A DNA stretch of 64,000 bases, from assembly GCA_903813345.2 (NCBI GenBank), contig CAIIXF020000003.1, positions 13,468,931-13,532,930 on the forward strand, written 5' to 3'. Below are positions 11,263 to 24,800 of this stretch, piece by piece. This DNA comes from Owenia fusiformis. Lineage: Eukaryota; Annelida; Polychaeta; Sabellida; Oweniidae. Within the stretch, counting starts at the first letter, position 1, and every line of letters starts with the position of its first letter. Position numbers and translations under genes: made by a program. The notes under the pieces were generated by a model. It did not search any database. It was not told the DNA's origin and worked only from the letters and a program-made list of their open reading frames with translations.

Positions 11263-12777
11263 TAATACTGCTGTTATCAGGTTATTCCACTCACCCGCCT
11301 TTACATTACTCACTAATTGACAACCACAGAATCAACCAATCAAATTAATTGAAGCTGAAACTCCAACAATATATCAAAATATGTTAAAACTTTAAACCTT
11401 GACATTGAAATCCATGAACAAATAAAAAAGTCATGAAAAATATCTTATTTCCGAACACCCTGTATTCCCGATTGATGTCATAATTCAATTAGGATGGATA
11501 TCTGTAGGTCTCCAATTCAGAGCCTAGTGTATGAACTAGGCTTCTGCCTAGTGTATGAACTAGGCTCTAATTCACATGGTACCTGATACTTTGTCCACAG
11601 CTGCATGATGCTAACTTCAGTAGGTGCTCTAACAACAGCCCAAATGTTCTTGATATGGAAAAATTTTGATTCAAATCATCATAATTATGTTGGTTTGCTG
11701 GCTGCCATGCCAATTTGAGCAAGAATTATCTGAATCACAAATTTCCTTGTGCAATAGACTAGATGCGAGTAGGATTAATATTGATTTACGTCATTTAATA
11801 TTCAAAATTCAGTCAAAGTGATGTCATATTTGAAATCTGCATGTAAAAGTACATCTAGGAATATGGTTTCGAAAATTGTCTATCAACTTTGAAAATTTAA
11901 TTTTTTTTGAAAATGTGACTTCTTGTTCGGGTTGATTCCCCATAGACCCCATGTTACAAAATCACAAAAAGTGAATTATCTTATCTTGTATTGGACAAAT
12001 GACATATTATTTTACTGGACATATTTTAATTTGCATAACTATTAGATACATATAGCGGGATAAATAATGTAAAGTAATCGCCGTTTGCGGAACAAATCGT
12101 GAAACTTTCCTCAAATGATCACTGATTGCTACTCTTCAAATAAAGCAACTGTGCCAAAAAATCGCTCCATAGGAACTACCCTAATTTTACAATTCTTACC
12201 CCCCCCATGGTCACGGAGGGGGGAGGGGGGGCTAAAAAAAATTTGACACAATTTTTTTTTACTAAATTATGCTCATACTTCAAATTTAATATTACCTTAT
12301 CATGTTAAGAAGTTAATGTTGAAGTAAAAATATGAAATACCATTGATTTTCGATTGCTATGTTAAAGGGTGGTGATGGGCGACGCCCACTTTTCTTGTAT
12401 TGAATATTTTGCACCATATCACAGTAGCAGGAGTAAATCAAATAAGTGATATATGATTTTAAAATTACATCTATATCTAATGCTTCACATGACTATTATT
12501 TTTCACCTTTTTCACTGTTAAAGGCTTGTTTTGAGTCACACCCATCTTTTAGATATTCAGAAAAAATGGTCGAAATGGGTTGACTTGTGGTTTCTTTTGG
12601 CTTCTGAGTGCAGTTAGACTCCATATATCAACTATCTATATCTGTTTCATAGTTCCTTTAGTTTCACTTTTCACACATTTTTAAATCATAGTTTTATTAA
12701 TCTTATAGAAGGATTTATACTAGTGTCTATCAGTATCATAGTTACTTTTTGGTATGTTGCAGTGTCCTTATGAAGAA
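11263..12777. other. Intergenic, no gene seen
   Basis: AT-rich. At 11518-11566 a 24-bp unit 'cctagtgtatgaactagg' is repeated in tandem, each copy itself a hairpin. A purine/C-run patch lies at 12195-12235. Otherwise nothing recognisable. Confidence 0.5.
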
Positions 12778-14985
12778 CAATTGCTATCACACACACATAA
12801 TGCTGTACAAACAAGATTTCCTTTCAGGCACTTGCATCGTGTTGATATGCATTGGTTTTTGCAGCTACATTTATGAGAGCCTGGCAAGTGTCTGATGCTT
12901 GGGGTAAGGTTGTCCACCTTGGTATCCATTTGGTGTCTTCAAATATCCAGCCTCACTCAGCTGGGGAAGGAACTTGAGGATTCGCTGTAAGTGATTGCCC
13001 CCAAATAAATACAGCTTGGTATATGACTCTCTTCATATGCTGTAAAAAGGCATCTGATGTTGGACGAATGTGTGATATTAATGAAGTTCTCTTTGTGAAC
13101 ATCTCCTTCCTCGCAGTATTGATTGATGTTTCATTGCTTGTTTTAAGTTGGAGACCAGAATAATGAACAGCTCTAAAATAGGCATCAAGCAGGGTATTGG
13201 GTCGTATTGAGATTTCTGTTAATACTGTAGTCAATTCAGGGTAGGTACTCCATTGGTTCCAGGCTGATGTCTTAGACTTTCCATTAAAGCCTGATGTGGT
13301 GTCACACCCAGTCATAGCATGGAATATTGGGAAACACATGGCTTTCTGAGGAGTCATCTCATGGGCAATTTCGTGGGCTGGAAGGTATCTATAAGACTTT
13401 CCCTTGCCAAAGGTGAGTCAGCTTTGAATGTTAAGTTGTACTAACTTCCAGAACAACAATGTCTGAATCAACTGTTCTAATCGTCATTTTTGTGAAGCCT
13501 TTTTTCATTGCATCATATATGTGCAGAAAGATTCGGGACTCTTCATGGGATGATGGTGAAACATGCTGCTTAGGATATGCCTCTGCAGAATTCCCAATTG
13601 TTGTAATCAGGATTTTATTCTCTGGTACTGGAATGGCTGAGACATTTGATGCAAGGAAGGTAAAGAGATCACTTTTCTTGTCATCAGAGCGTAGAAATTC
13701 TGGCCAATTCCCTGGCAATTTGTTTTCTGGATAAACTATTTGACGCTTTCCAGATCCATGATTTTTTCTTGTTGAAGATTTGACACTATTTGGTATATAT
13801 TGATCCCATACAATATTAAGTCTTTGTACTCTATTAAGTTGATCTGCAGTATACTTATTAAATAAATATGTCATTTGAGTATTGTAGGAAGGTTCTTGCT
13901 TCTTGAGTTTTCAGCAGGTGGACTATTACGGCACCATCAAGAAACAGGGCTTCAACATCTGGTGTATTGATCTCTCTATTTGGAAGGTCTTCCACTGGTT
14001 TTAAGATATTTGCTTTGAGTCCAGTCTTGATTGTGCCATCTTGTGAAAGGGATGGAGGGAATGCCTGGTTCTCATGTCGGAAAAGTTCATCTAAGTTGCC
14101 GTCTCTATTCTGGCACATTATGTCTAGTTGTGAAAATAGGGCAGTGTCATTTTTCAAGCTTGCTAGCTTTGAACTTGACTTAGATTTGTTGGAAGATCTT
14201 GAAATTGTTTCTCTTGATAGGGTCTAGTGATGGCTTTTGATCTTTCAATAATTCTCTCCTTATTATATATACTTCACATTGACTTTTGCCCCTTTTCTCA
14301 ATTGTGTTCAATGTGTCAACTGCACTGCTTGACATTACATCTCTAGTATCAAGTGTTGCAATAAAGGGGTTTCCTAAATCATTGATAACTTAAGTAAGGG
14401 AATTGACATATTTGTTGAAACTGGTTTGATAACTAACACTGTGCTCGTGGTTTGCAAGGACCATCATTATTCTTCATCTCATCCTCAAACTCAGTTAACA
14501 ATCTTGCGATCTCTGGACCATCGACCATCCACTTCTGTAATGCGGTTGGATTGTCGAACAACCCCACAGCTCCACCCTCACTTTTGATCACACTATTATT
14601 TTGCTCATGGGCTTGGTCTATTGACATGGAGGAGAAGCTTTTTCTTGACTTGCTGACAGTGAAATGCCCCTTCATGAAACCATTGTGAACTTCAGGGTGA
14701 TTTCTTTGAGCTGAACCATATCACTTACATGGACAGGTACCCAGCGGGCATAATTGGTATGATCCAGGGAGACAAACCATGGCATGATTTCCATGATAGT
14801 TTCTTTGTAGAGCTTGAAGTTCCCAAGTCTCACAGCTCTTAAACATTTGTTAGACCCAGAACTTGTAATTGGAGTACCATGTACCAGAATTTGAATATAG
14901 GCGACCCTGTTTCTTCACTCTGCTGTGTATCTATCAAAGATTCAAAATCAAGAGGCAAAATTGTATTGATTGGTAATCTACCTGA
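12778..14985 (-). pseudogene. Decayed copy of a multicopy invertebrate gene with HA-TGCDT motif
   Basis: Read on the minus strand, blocks in three frames line up with a protein family that is abundant in cnidarian, mollusc and other invertebrate genomes: 'SLDHTNYARWVPVH' (near 14760), 'SIDQAHEQNN' (14620), a DG-rich block at 14157-13858 ('FLDGAVIVHLLK'), 'VWDQYIPNS', 'PGNWPEFLR' and 'TVDSDIVVLEV' (13874-13431), 'YRYLPAHEIAHEM' and 'HAMTGCDTTS' (13380-12953), and a Cys-rich tail 'RCKCLKGNLVCTALC' (about 12840-12790). Frameshifts separate all blocks, so it is a pseudogene. The acidic 'E-ADTRI'/'D-D-VVL' and 'TGCDT' spacing resembles FEN1/PIN nuclease folds; that is inference. The family may itself be transposon-borne; no TIR was found here. 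Confidence 0.75.
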
Positions 14986-16959
14986 AATCTACCCAAGTAA
15001 CAAGACGCCCTCCCAATACACATAACACTCATTCTTAATTCAAAACTGCCCTTATTAGACCAACAATATCATATTTTAAAACATAACAGTTAAAGATGCA
15101 TCATGCCATAGGTTTCTCCCCCAGACAATCAATGATGTCCTATTGTTATTGCTCATATAATATCTCACATACCATAGATATATCTTGAGAATAACTTTTG
15201 GATATATCATTGCCGAAATATCGGAAATAATCAACAGAACAACCAAACTCCAGAATTAAACACAATCGATTCCTCAGCTAGCGAGAGGAATCCCCATTGA
15301 GTCACACAAGTGCCCACAAGTGCCTTGAACCAGGCAGCCAATCAGGTTTATGATTAACAAATTCAACGACCAATCAGATAACAGGACAACTTTCCTGGTA
15401 TATTCACACTTCAGATTGAATTAATTTCTTCGAAAATAATTGGATCGGCCAGCACAATCGCGAAATTAACACTGAAAGAGGGGGATTTGGGACTTCTTCT
15501 TTGGTAAGTAGATGGGTATATGTGTGGTGAAACTCAATATGCAAAAAGTCCAGAGGGGTCTTGATTTTGCTATCCTATGGCATAGAGCCTCTTTAATCAA
15601 AATAAGCAGAACAACTTCTTGATTATTTTTATTAATCATGTAGGTCAAAATCATACTTACAAAAACTGATCTAGATCCTATCACAAACGTTGATGCTCAT
15701 TGTCACTTAAGCATGACCTTGTCAAAAACAAGAAGTGATTTTGGTAGTTGTTTAAGAAAGATACACTTTTTGCTAGATTATTCTGTATTTGCATTCAAGT
15801 CACTCATCAGATGTCACATAGTTTGTCAAACTTTATTTTCAATTAAAATTACGTTGTTTATCATGTCGAAGTACATGCCACTATGGAAAAGAGATAAAAG
15901 GAATTAATTAAAGATAAGTAAATATTCATTTTGCTAAAAATCTCACTCATTATCATGTGTATCATGGTAAAAGGTCCCAACATTGAAATTATGATACTAT
16001 TTAATGATAATTATAAAATGTTATGGATGGTCATTAAGCTTACCCCTATAAATTTTAGGGGTAGGGGTAAAAATTGCGAAAAGTATATAAAAAATGGAGG
16101 AAATTTTCGGCACAGTTGCTTTTTACACCCAGGAAGGTTGTCTGGTCATATATGGAAAGTTCCACGATTTGTTCCGTTTTCGGCGCTTTCACCCTTTTTT
16201 ATGTCACTATTTATCTCGCTAATAAGGGTTATATGAAAATTGAACCACGCAAATATATGTAATTTAAGTTAAAAGGAACTTTCTACTATACCCGCCATGC
16301 TATCTGACCTGAACGAGCCATCTGGTGGTGAATCTGGTAACTACCTATTCGCATCTGCGTTATTCTCAGATTTCTGAGATATTTGAAAATTTTACAATTT
16401 TAATAAATAAAATATAATATAATAAAATAATATGTTTTTGTCACAAATATTTTTGATGCATGGCAGTTATAGTCTAGCTATAACACTAGGTAAATTAATA
16501 TTTCCAAACATCTTAGAATTATGTCTGACCGTGTTTGTTAAAACCTAACTGCTTTCTATTTCTATGGAGGAAATTGATAAGATACCATCTTATAACAAAC
16601 ATGAAAAGCTTATTTATACATCATTTATTTACAACAGTAGGAAAATTTGTATCATTTCTGACACAAAAAAATCTGAGCATTCAGATGACATTCCCATACA
16701 CTTCACAATTTCTTCACTTGCTCATCTCAATTTCAAATATCATTTCCCATTTTAAACAGTTTATATTTGCATTCAATATTAAGCTTAAGTAGACCATAAT
16801 TTATGTCAAATATAATTCAAACAATCCAGACGTGATCCAATCAAATAATTCAGAGGGATGAGTCCATCGATTTGATTTGCAAAAAACTATTTAGACTTGT
16901 TTTTATTGGTGGTATTTAAATCCAGCTCAGTATTTAAATATTCAGGGTTCTGTATTCTG
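14986..16959. other. Intergenic, no gene seen
   Basis: AT-rich sequence between the TGCDT-family pseudogene and the satellite. ORFs up to 101 codons show no domain and low complexity. No RNA gene or clear transposon end was recognised. Confidence 0.45.
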
Positions 16960-18245
16960 TATGTTCTGTATAGTATTTCATTGTTTCAAGTATGACTTAT
17001 TTTCAATGCTCAATACAGTATTTAAATTTTTTGTTCATTATTTCAATGTTCTATACATGATTTCAATGTCTGATACAGTAATTCAATGTTCTATACAGTA
17101 ATTCATTGCCTGATACAGTACTTCAATGTTTTATACAGCAATTCAATGTCTGATACAGTATTTCAATGTTCTATACAGTTATTCAATGGTCTATACAGTA
17201 ATTCAATGTCTGATACAGTATTACAATGTTCTATACAGTAATTCATTGCCTGATACAGTATTTCAATGTTCTATACAGTAATTCAATGTCTGATATAGTA
17301 TTTCAATGTTCTATACAGTAATTCATTGTCTGATACAGTATTTCAATGTTCTATACAGTAATCTAATGTTCTGTACAGTAATTCAATGTCTGATACAGTA
17401 TTTCAATGCTCTTTACAGTAATTCAATGTCTGATACAGTATTTCAATGTTCTATACAGTAATTCAATGTCTGATACAGTATTTCAATGTTCTATACAATA
17501 ATTCAATGTCTGATACAGTATTTCAATGTTCTATACAGTAATTCATTGTCTGATACAGTATTTCAATGTCTGATACAGTAATTCAATGATCTATACAGTT
17601 ATTCAATGTCTGATACAGTATTTCAATGTTCTATACAGTAATTCAATACCTGATACAGTATTTCAATGTTCTATACAGTAATTCATTGTCTGATACAGTA
17701 TTTCAATGTGCTATACAGTAATTCAAAGCTCTATACAGTTATTCAATGTCTGATACAGTATATCAATGTTCTATACAGTAATTCAATACCTCATACAGTA
17801 TTTCAATGTTCTATACAGTTATTCAATGTCTGATACAGTATTTCAATGTGCTATACAGTAATTCAAAGCTCTATACAGTTATTCAATGTCTGATACAGTA
17901 TATCAATGTTCTATACAGTAATTCAATACCTCATACAGTATTTCAATGTTCTATACAGTTATTCAATGTCTGATACAGTATTTCAATGTTCTATACAGTA
18001 ATTCATTGTCTGATACAGTAATTCAATGCCTGATACAGTAGTTCAATGTTCTATTCAGTAATTCAATGTCTGATACAGTATTTTAATGTTCTGCTCGGTA
18101 ATTCAATCTGATACAATATTGCAATGTTCCATACAGTAATTCAATGTCTGATATGTATTTCAATGTTCTGTCCAGTATTTTGATTTATGTTCAGTATTTC
18201 AATGCTAACAGAATTTCAATGTTTGATACAGGATTTCAATGTTCT
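16960..18245. repeat. Satellite array, 20-bp monomer in 40-bp dimers
   Basis: Alternating 20-bp units of the type 'attcaatgtctgatacagta' and 'tttcaatgttctatacagta', about 60 units, decaying at both edges. A 140-bp shift repeat (17701-17800 versus 17841-17940) shows a later, larger duplication. It lies downstream of the GPS2 gene. No spacers, so it is not a CRISPR array. Confidence 0.95.
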
Positions 18246-18817
18246 TTGTATATTATAGGTTCCTTTGCTTACTATCTAATAGTACCTTTGACCAGGGAAC
18301 GAGTGTCTTTGTGCCGAGTTCTGCGGAGTGGAATACACACTCTGAAAAAAAATTCATGAAAATGGATACGAACGCCAATGCAAGAATTATAAACCACATG
18401 AGAAATTGAAAGACAGCAGATTTAGTTTTTTTTGTGGTCCTCATTTTTAAATTGAGTACGTAATAAAAAATGATTATGTCCAATGAAGTGTAGTGCTTAG
18501 GTCAGAATCTTAATATCTCAATGAACACTTAGATAAGACTATTAACTTCATATATAATGTTCTAAATCTTTAATTTTTTTCGTGAAAATCATTTAAATGA
18601 AATTTACTACTTGCAGAATATAGTGTGAATTCTTTTCAAATAATCTTGTATGCCTCAGTCAAATGATCCACGGCAACAGGACGGCAGCCGTTGCTTCCCA
18701 AAATCGAGAAAATATGCAGCATGAAATATAGGGAAAAGCAGTACAATGTTGATTTTCTATATCAATTTTGTGAAGCTATGGCTGCCATACAGCAAATGTG
18801 TCTGAGACTTTACTCAC
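18246..18817. other. Region expected to hold the last GPS2 exon
   Basis: The exon ending at 18818 has a good donor (G/gtgagt), so a further exon on the minus strand is expected at lower coordinates. A weak candidate lies near 18650-18690. If the donor is ignored, translation would run 14 codons into the intron to a TAG. Neither was convincing. Confidence 0.3.
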
Positions 18818-21800
18818 CTTGCCCTGGCTATGGGATACTGGGGTTTGATATGGGGCAGTATGACTTGGGCCTTGGGTCCTCACAGGATACCCTGACACAA
18901 TGCTGCCCTGAAAAGAAATTAGGAATCACAATTAGAATTGAAAACGATACAGGATATGTAGATTGAAATATTAAAGGGGAGTTTGTACATTGCAGAACAA
19001 AAATTCACGATGTTCATGTTTCACCCCGGACACAATCCAGAAAGAAAACAATGCTGACTATCTTAGTTTATATGAAAGATTGAGAGCAGAATACTGTAAT
19101 TTAGATTTAAAAATGATTTAAACAGATTTAAAATTCGGATCTCTGAAAATGTTCAACTTCAGTTGCTTTTTTGGACTTACTGACTTCATTTCAAAATCTA
19201 ATACATTCATTGAACTTGGAAAGTGTACCTTTTGTGGTGGAGGAGCCTGCTGTTGTATGGGTAAACCTTGCAGACCCTGGGGCATCTGGGTGCCACCCTG
19301 CTGGGGTAGTGTCATCTTACCCCTCTGGCCAGGATGCTATAACATATTGTTGCATACAATTATATTTAATCGTTCCAAGTTATTAATTTCATTTTGTTTT
19401 TCTGTTCAGGGGTTTCATGTGTTGTCTTTTATCCGAAATTATAATGAAAACGCTGAAACTTGTAAAATAATAGTTAATTGTAACATGTGGGGTGGTCATT
19501 TCTAATTATAATTTTATGCCTGCACATATACATGAACACCATTTTCTCAAAAAAGGAGTATTAAAGACTAAAACCAAGTATTAACCTGTCCAGGTATTTG
19601 CTGCTGGCGTTGATATTTTTCATCACTAAATCCAGATTTTTTGTTGGCATGCTCCAGTTGCTGTAGCGATAGATTAGAACCATGTGGGTGACTGTAACCT
19701 AGAAAAAAACAAGAACAACATATAACAAAAAATTATGAATTCAAAACATTATTGCTTTTACCAAAAATATATGAACAAAAAATATGTGAGAAGACATATT
19801 TTAATTGAACATTTTAACTTTTGACTATTGTCTTCAGCTTCTTGTTTTGGATATCATGTTGATACCACCTAATGTTAGATGAATCAATCAATGGGAACAT
19901 CTCTCAAACTATTGTTTAGCCAGTCCTGTTAAAGGGTGAGCAAAAATAAATCTAACCTGAGGAAATATTATTTTGGCACAATTTAACCTTGTTCAATGTT
20001 CTTTGAATGTATCAAGTGTCACGGGTCTATTCCAAATGGTAATCAAATGATTTTATGAACATTTTACAAAACATGCTCCAAATGCCAGCCACTTCATTTG
20101 AGGCAGACTTGAACACATGGGATAAAATCCCTTGTTCAAACTCCCTGGTGCTCCTGGCTATCCAGAGTTGTTGGTGTAAAAATTAGCTTTGAGACAGCCC
20201 GAGGCTTGTCGTGAAATAAGACTGGCACTTTGAGCATGTTTTGTATAATACCCATGAAATCGTTTCTGTTTCATTTTCTTTATTGTCTTTTATACAACCA
20301 TTTAATAAAATGCAACTTACTTGCTTGAGATGTCTGTGGTCGACCCGGAGCTGCAGGAGATGACATTCTGTGCATGGCCCCCTGGGGATATCCTCCAGTG
20401 TAATGATCCGTCAGCTGCTTTTGCTGGTGGGCATAATGGCTGGGGTAGGAGGAGAATGCAGAGGAGCCTGGGGGTGCATACTTTGCAGCAGCTTGGGCTG
20501 TAGAATATGCAGGCTGCGATTGTTGGTAGCTGTGTTGCTGTTGTCCAGACTGGCTGGCATGTTGGCCTGACTGGCTGGCATAAGTTGTATGCTGACTTGT
20601 ATGGGAGGCTGGAGTCTCTGAAAGATATAACACTGAATTAGCTGTGCTGTTGTTGACCTGACTGACTGGCATTAGCTGTATGCTGACTTGTATGGGAGGC
20701 AGGAGTCTCTGAAAGATATAACACTGAATTAGATGTGCTGTTGTTGACCTGACTGACTGGCATTAGCTTTATGCTGACTTGTACGGGAGGCAGGAGTCTC
20801 TGAAAGATATAACACTGAATTAGCTGTGCTGTTGTTGACCTGACTGACTGGCATAAGCTGTATGCTGACTTGTATGGGAGGCAGGAGTCTCTGAAAGATA
20901 TAACACTGAATTAGCTGTGCTGTTGTTGACCTGACTGACTGGCATTAGCTGTATGCTGACTTGTACGGGAGGCAGGAGTCTCTGAAAGATATAACACTGA
21001 ATTAGCTGTGCTGTTGTTGACCTGACTGACTGGCATAAGTTGTATGCTGACTTGTATGGGAGGCAGGAGTATATGAAAGATATAACACTGAATTAGCTGT
21101 GCTGTTGTTGACCTGACTGATTGGCATTAGTTGTATGCTGACTTGTATGGGAGGCTGGAGTCTCTGAAAGATATAACACTGAATTAGCTGTGCTGTTGAT
21201 GACCTGACTGACTGGCATTAGCTGTATGCTGACTTGTATGGGAGGCAGGAGTCTCTGAAAGATATAACACTGAATTAGATGTGCTGTTGATGACCTGACT
21301 GACTGGCATTAGCTGTATGCTGACTTGTATGGGAGGCTGGAGTCTCTGAAAGATATAACACTGAATTAGCTGTGCTGTTGATGACCTGACTGACTGGCAT
21401 TAGCTGTATGCTGACTTGTATGGGAGGCTGGAGTCTCTGAAAGATATAACACTGAATTAGCTGTGCTGTTGATGACCTGACTGACTGGCATTAGCTGTAT
21501 GCTGACTTGTATGGGAGGCTGGAGTCTCTGAAAGATATAACACTGAATTAGCTGTGCTGTTGTTGACCTGACTGACTGGCATATGTTGTATGCTGACTTG
21601 TATGGGAGGCTGGAGTCTCTGAAAGATATAAAAATGAATTAAAACGTGTTAAAATATCACAACTTAATTGCAATTAAAAAGATCGTCAGTGTTGTTATTT
21701 TTAGTACTTCATAATATGACTTACTGTGTGGGTATTGAGGTTGTTGCGGTTTCTGGGCACCCTGGGAATATCCTGCGGGGAACTTCTGTTCAGCATAACC

Positions 21801-24800
21801 TGGGTAATTGTGACTTGCTATAGACACTGGAGGTGGAGTGGGACTTCGTGGTCTTTTCTGAAGTTGTACAATTAAATGCAGAGGTTTCATTAGAATTTCT
21901 CACAACAGGCTAAATAAATGAAAACAAGAGGCAAAATTAATGGAAATCATTAATCTAACATGGAAAAGTCCTAAAAAACAACAGGCGATTTTGAGAAAAC
22001 CGGTGAAAATCAACTGTTGTCTGCTCTAATGAAAGCCCTGAAATGGGTATCAAAGTCATTGACTTTTTCGAGATTATCTGAAAATCAGAACTTCCATCTC
22101 TAACTAATCCTAATCAAGTTTATTTTCTAAAACAAGACACAAGGTGAAGAATACTGTACCTAGATGCAGGTTTATATACTTAAAGAACTAAATTTCAACA
22201 TACCTTTACTTGAGGGGGTGGAGCAGCAGCCTGTGGGGTAGCTTGTGGGGGCTGCTGGGGCAGGTAGTATTGCTGTTGCTGCTGGGTGGGACGGTACATG
22301 GCAGGCTTCCCTTGGGGACCCATGTGGGGGCCCTGTACAAACAGCTGCCCTTGAATAAGTCCTGGCTGTTGAGGGAACCCATGTCCGGTCATACTCTGCA
22401 TGTACTCACTGGATAAAAAATACAATGTTTAATAACTTGTCAATTGAACTTCATGATTTTTTTAACTTACAATTATTTATGGAGGAAAAGGTAATTTTCT
22501 AATTCTCAACTCACTCGGTTTATGTATAAGGCAATTTCGCATTTTTAGAGTTCTGTATAAAATGCCAATTTGTTTCAATGATGGAAAATCCAGAAGAGTA
22601 CATTGACACTTAAAGAAATTGACTGTGAGTCTGAAGTATGTTGAAACTGAATCACATTGACACTAAAGCACATTGCCACTGAAAAATGTTGCCAATGAAA
22701 CACTGAAACACATTGACACTTGAGGTGTTACGGATACCCAATTTTGTTCTGTTCCGCGGAATTAGGCTCTCAGGTATGAACATGGAACAATTATTCAACA
22801 TTTTGGATCAGTTCCGAAACAAGAAAATTGTACCTTTACACAGCTTTTTGCCCTCATTTTTCTTTGCATCGAAAGAAGTCCATTTTTCACTCCTTCTCAT
22901 TGAAGAGTTTTAAAGAGATTTTTGCTACTTGACAGACCTAGTCGATCAACGTATTGTATACATTATGATACTAAATATGCTGAGTGTTTATCTTTCTCAA
23001 GTAGTATGATCTGCGACTTTGCACAGATCATGGCGCCGGCTAAACTCAAAATGTCAAATGAGCTGAAACCCAGAAAACAATTAAAGACGCTTCAAAGGGT
23101 GGGAAAATCCATGTTTGGAAATATTGCAGTAATTCCGTGATCGGGGGTTAGATTCAGCGGGACCAGAGTGTCTTCAAAGATTTGAGGTCCTAATAACAGG
23201 AGCTCAAGGTGAGGGGATCATTAATTTTTCTTCCCAGTTCGAATGGCAGATCTACTTCTAGGACATGTAGATCTAATTTTATATTTCCTGTACAAGCTAG
23301 ATATCCAGTCATTGTTCATAGACTTGCAAAGTTAAGTCGTTTTGTTGCATAAGACTCAATCTTGGCCTACAATAAATGGGGCAAGTTAAAGTATACACAC
23401 AGTCACTTTGTTCCGGAATCATTCCGAAATTATTCCGTTCCGAAATATTGTTCCGAACCGTTCCAAATTTTTTTTGTTCCGTGACACCTCTAACTGACAC
23501 TGAACATAGATACTAGTATTCCGTAATTCCGCGGCGTGGATGGAATTTGACAAAACTTCAATTTTTTGCAGAATCCCTGATTTTCATGAAAATCCCGCGG
23601 AATTACCAGAAATTACATATTTTACGATCTCCTACCTTTGCGGGGTATTTGAAGAGTGTCTGTTTATGTCCAACAATCAATCATTATTGAGTACAAATAC
23701 GATTTCACCGTGAAATTCAACATTCTATCACGTTTAAATTCGCTAAAGTTCGCTAATGACGCGCAGTTCTTACCTAGAAAGTAGCTGACTTCCGTTTCCG
23801 TTGCTACGTCAATTTTCATCGTTTTAAAAGATTGCAGAATTTGGAGTTTTTTGAAAATTTGTGCAGAATTTCGATTTTCTCCTTGCAGAATTTGCTTTTT
23901 TTCATGCAGAAAACTAGTATCTGTGACTGAAGCACATTGTCACTGAAAATTGTTGCAACTGAAAATTGTTGCCACTGAAACACATTGCCACTGAAACAGA
24001 TTGCCACTGAAACACATTGATTCTGGAAAACATTGAGAAAATAACTTACTCTTCCTTGATTTGTGTACGTCTCCTGGCTTCATCTTCATGGTGAAGCACT
24101 TTCTTCAACTGAGAAAACATATCATGTTTCTCACGCCTTAACTTCTCAAGTTTCTTTTCCAATTCAAGGACCTATAAAAACAAAGTTCTTTTCCAATTCA
24201 AGTTTCGATAAATACTGTTAAAATATAAAGAACAGTAAATTTTATCAAAATACAGTAATGTTTTTGCAGAAGGATAACTTGGTTGATTATTTGTAAAGAA
24301 ACATATTCTCTAATAAAAATTGATGAAATATGACTGGAGCGCATCATGGACCTCATGTATGTAGTTTATAAAAAGGAGGATACTAAATAAAATCAATTAT
24401 ACCTGTTCCTTTGTCTGCTCCAATGTTAAACTGTTAGCTTGTTCTCTCTTTTTCTTCATCTCTTGCTCCTTCCTCTGCCTCTCAATGGCAGCATCTTGCT
24501 CTTGTTCTATAAGTTGAAGAGACTATAACAATATGTCATCAATCCTGGTGGTGACATAGAAATAAACTTTATCCAAGCAGCCATTTTGAATTGAGTTGCC
24601 ATCTTGAAGCTTTTTGTGAACAGCTGTCTCATTTCCATGAGAATCAATCTGAATCAGCTTTAAGGTAACTTATAACTTAATCAAAAAATCCAAGATGGCC
24701 GAAACCAGGAAGCACATGGCATTTGAGTATAATCTGACCATCAAAATTAACTGTCTTTTGGTTGGATTTTCTCTCAATTTTTTAGTTCCACTTATCATTT

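Noticed and set aside
16960-18245. CRISPR-like array
   Set aside because: Repeats are contiguous with no unique spacers, and the genome is eukaryotic; it is a satellite.
18650-18690. Last GPS2 exon
   Set aside because: The acceptor is weak and the dozen codons do not resemble a GPS2 C-terminus.
22721-23491. Exact target duplication for this element
   Set aside because: Flanks (act/aac) do not match cleanly, so no duplication is claimed.
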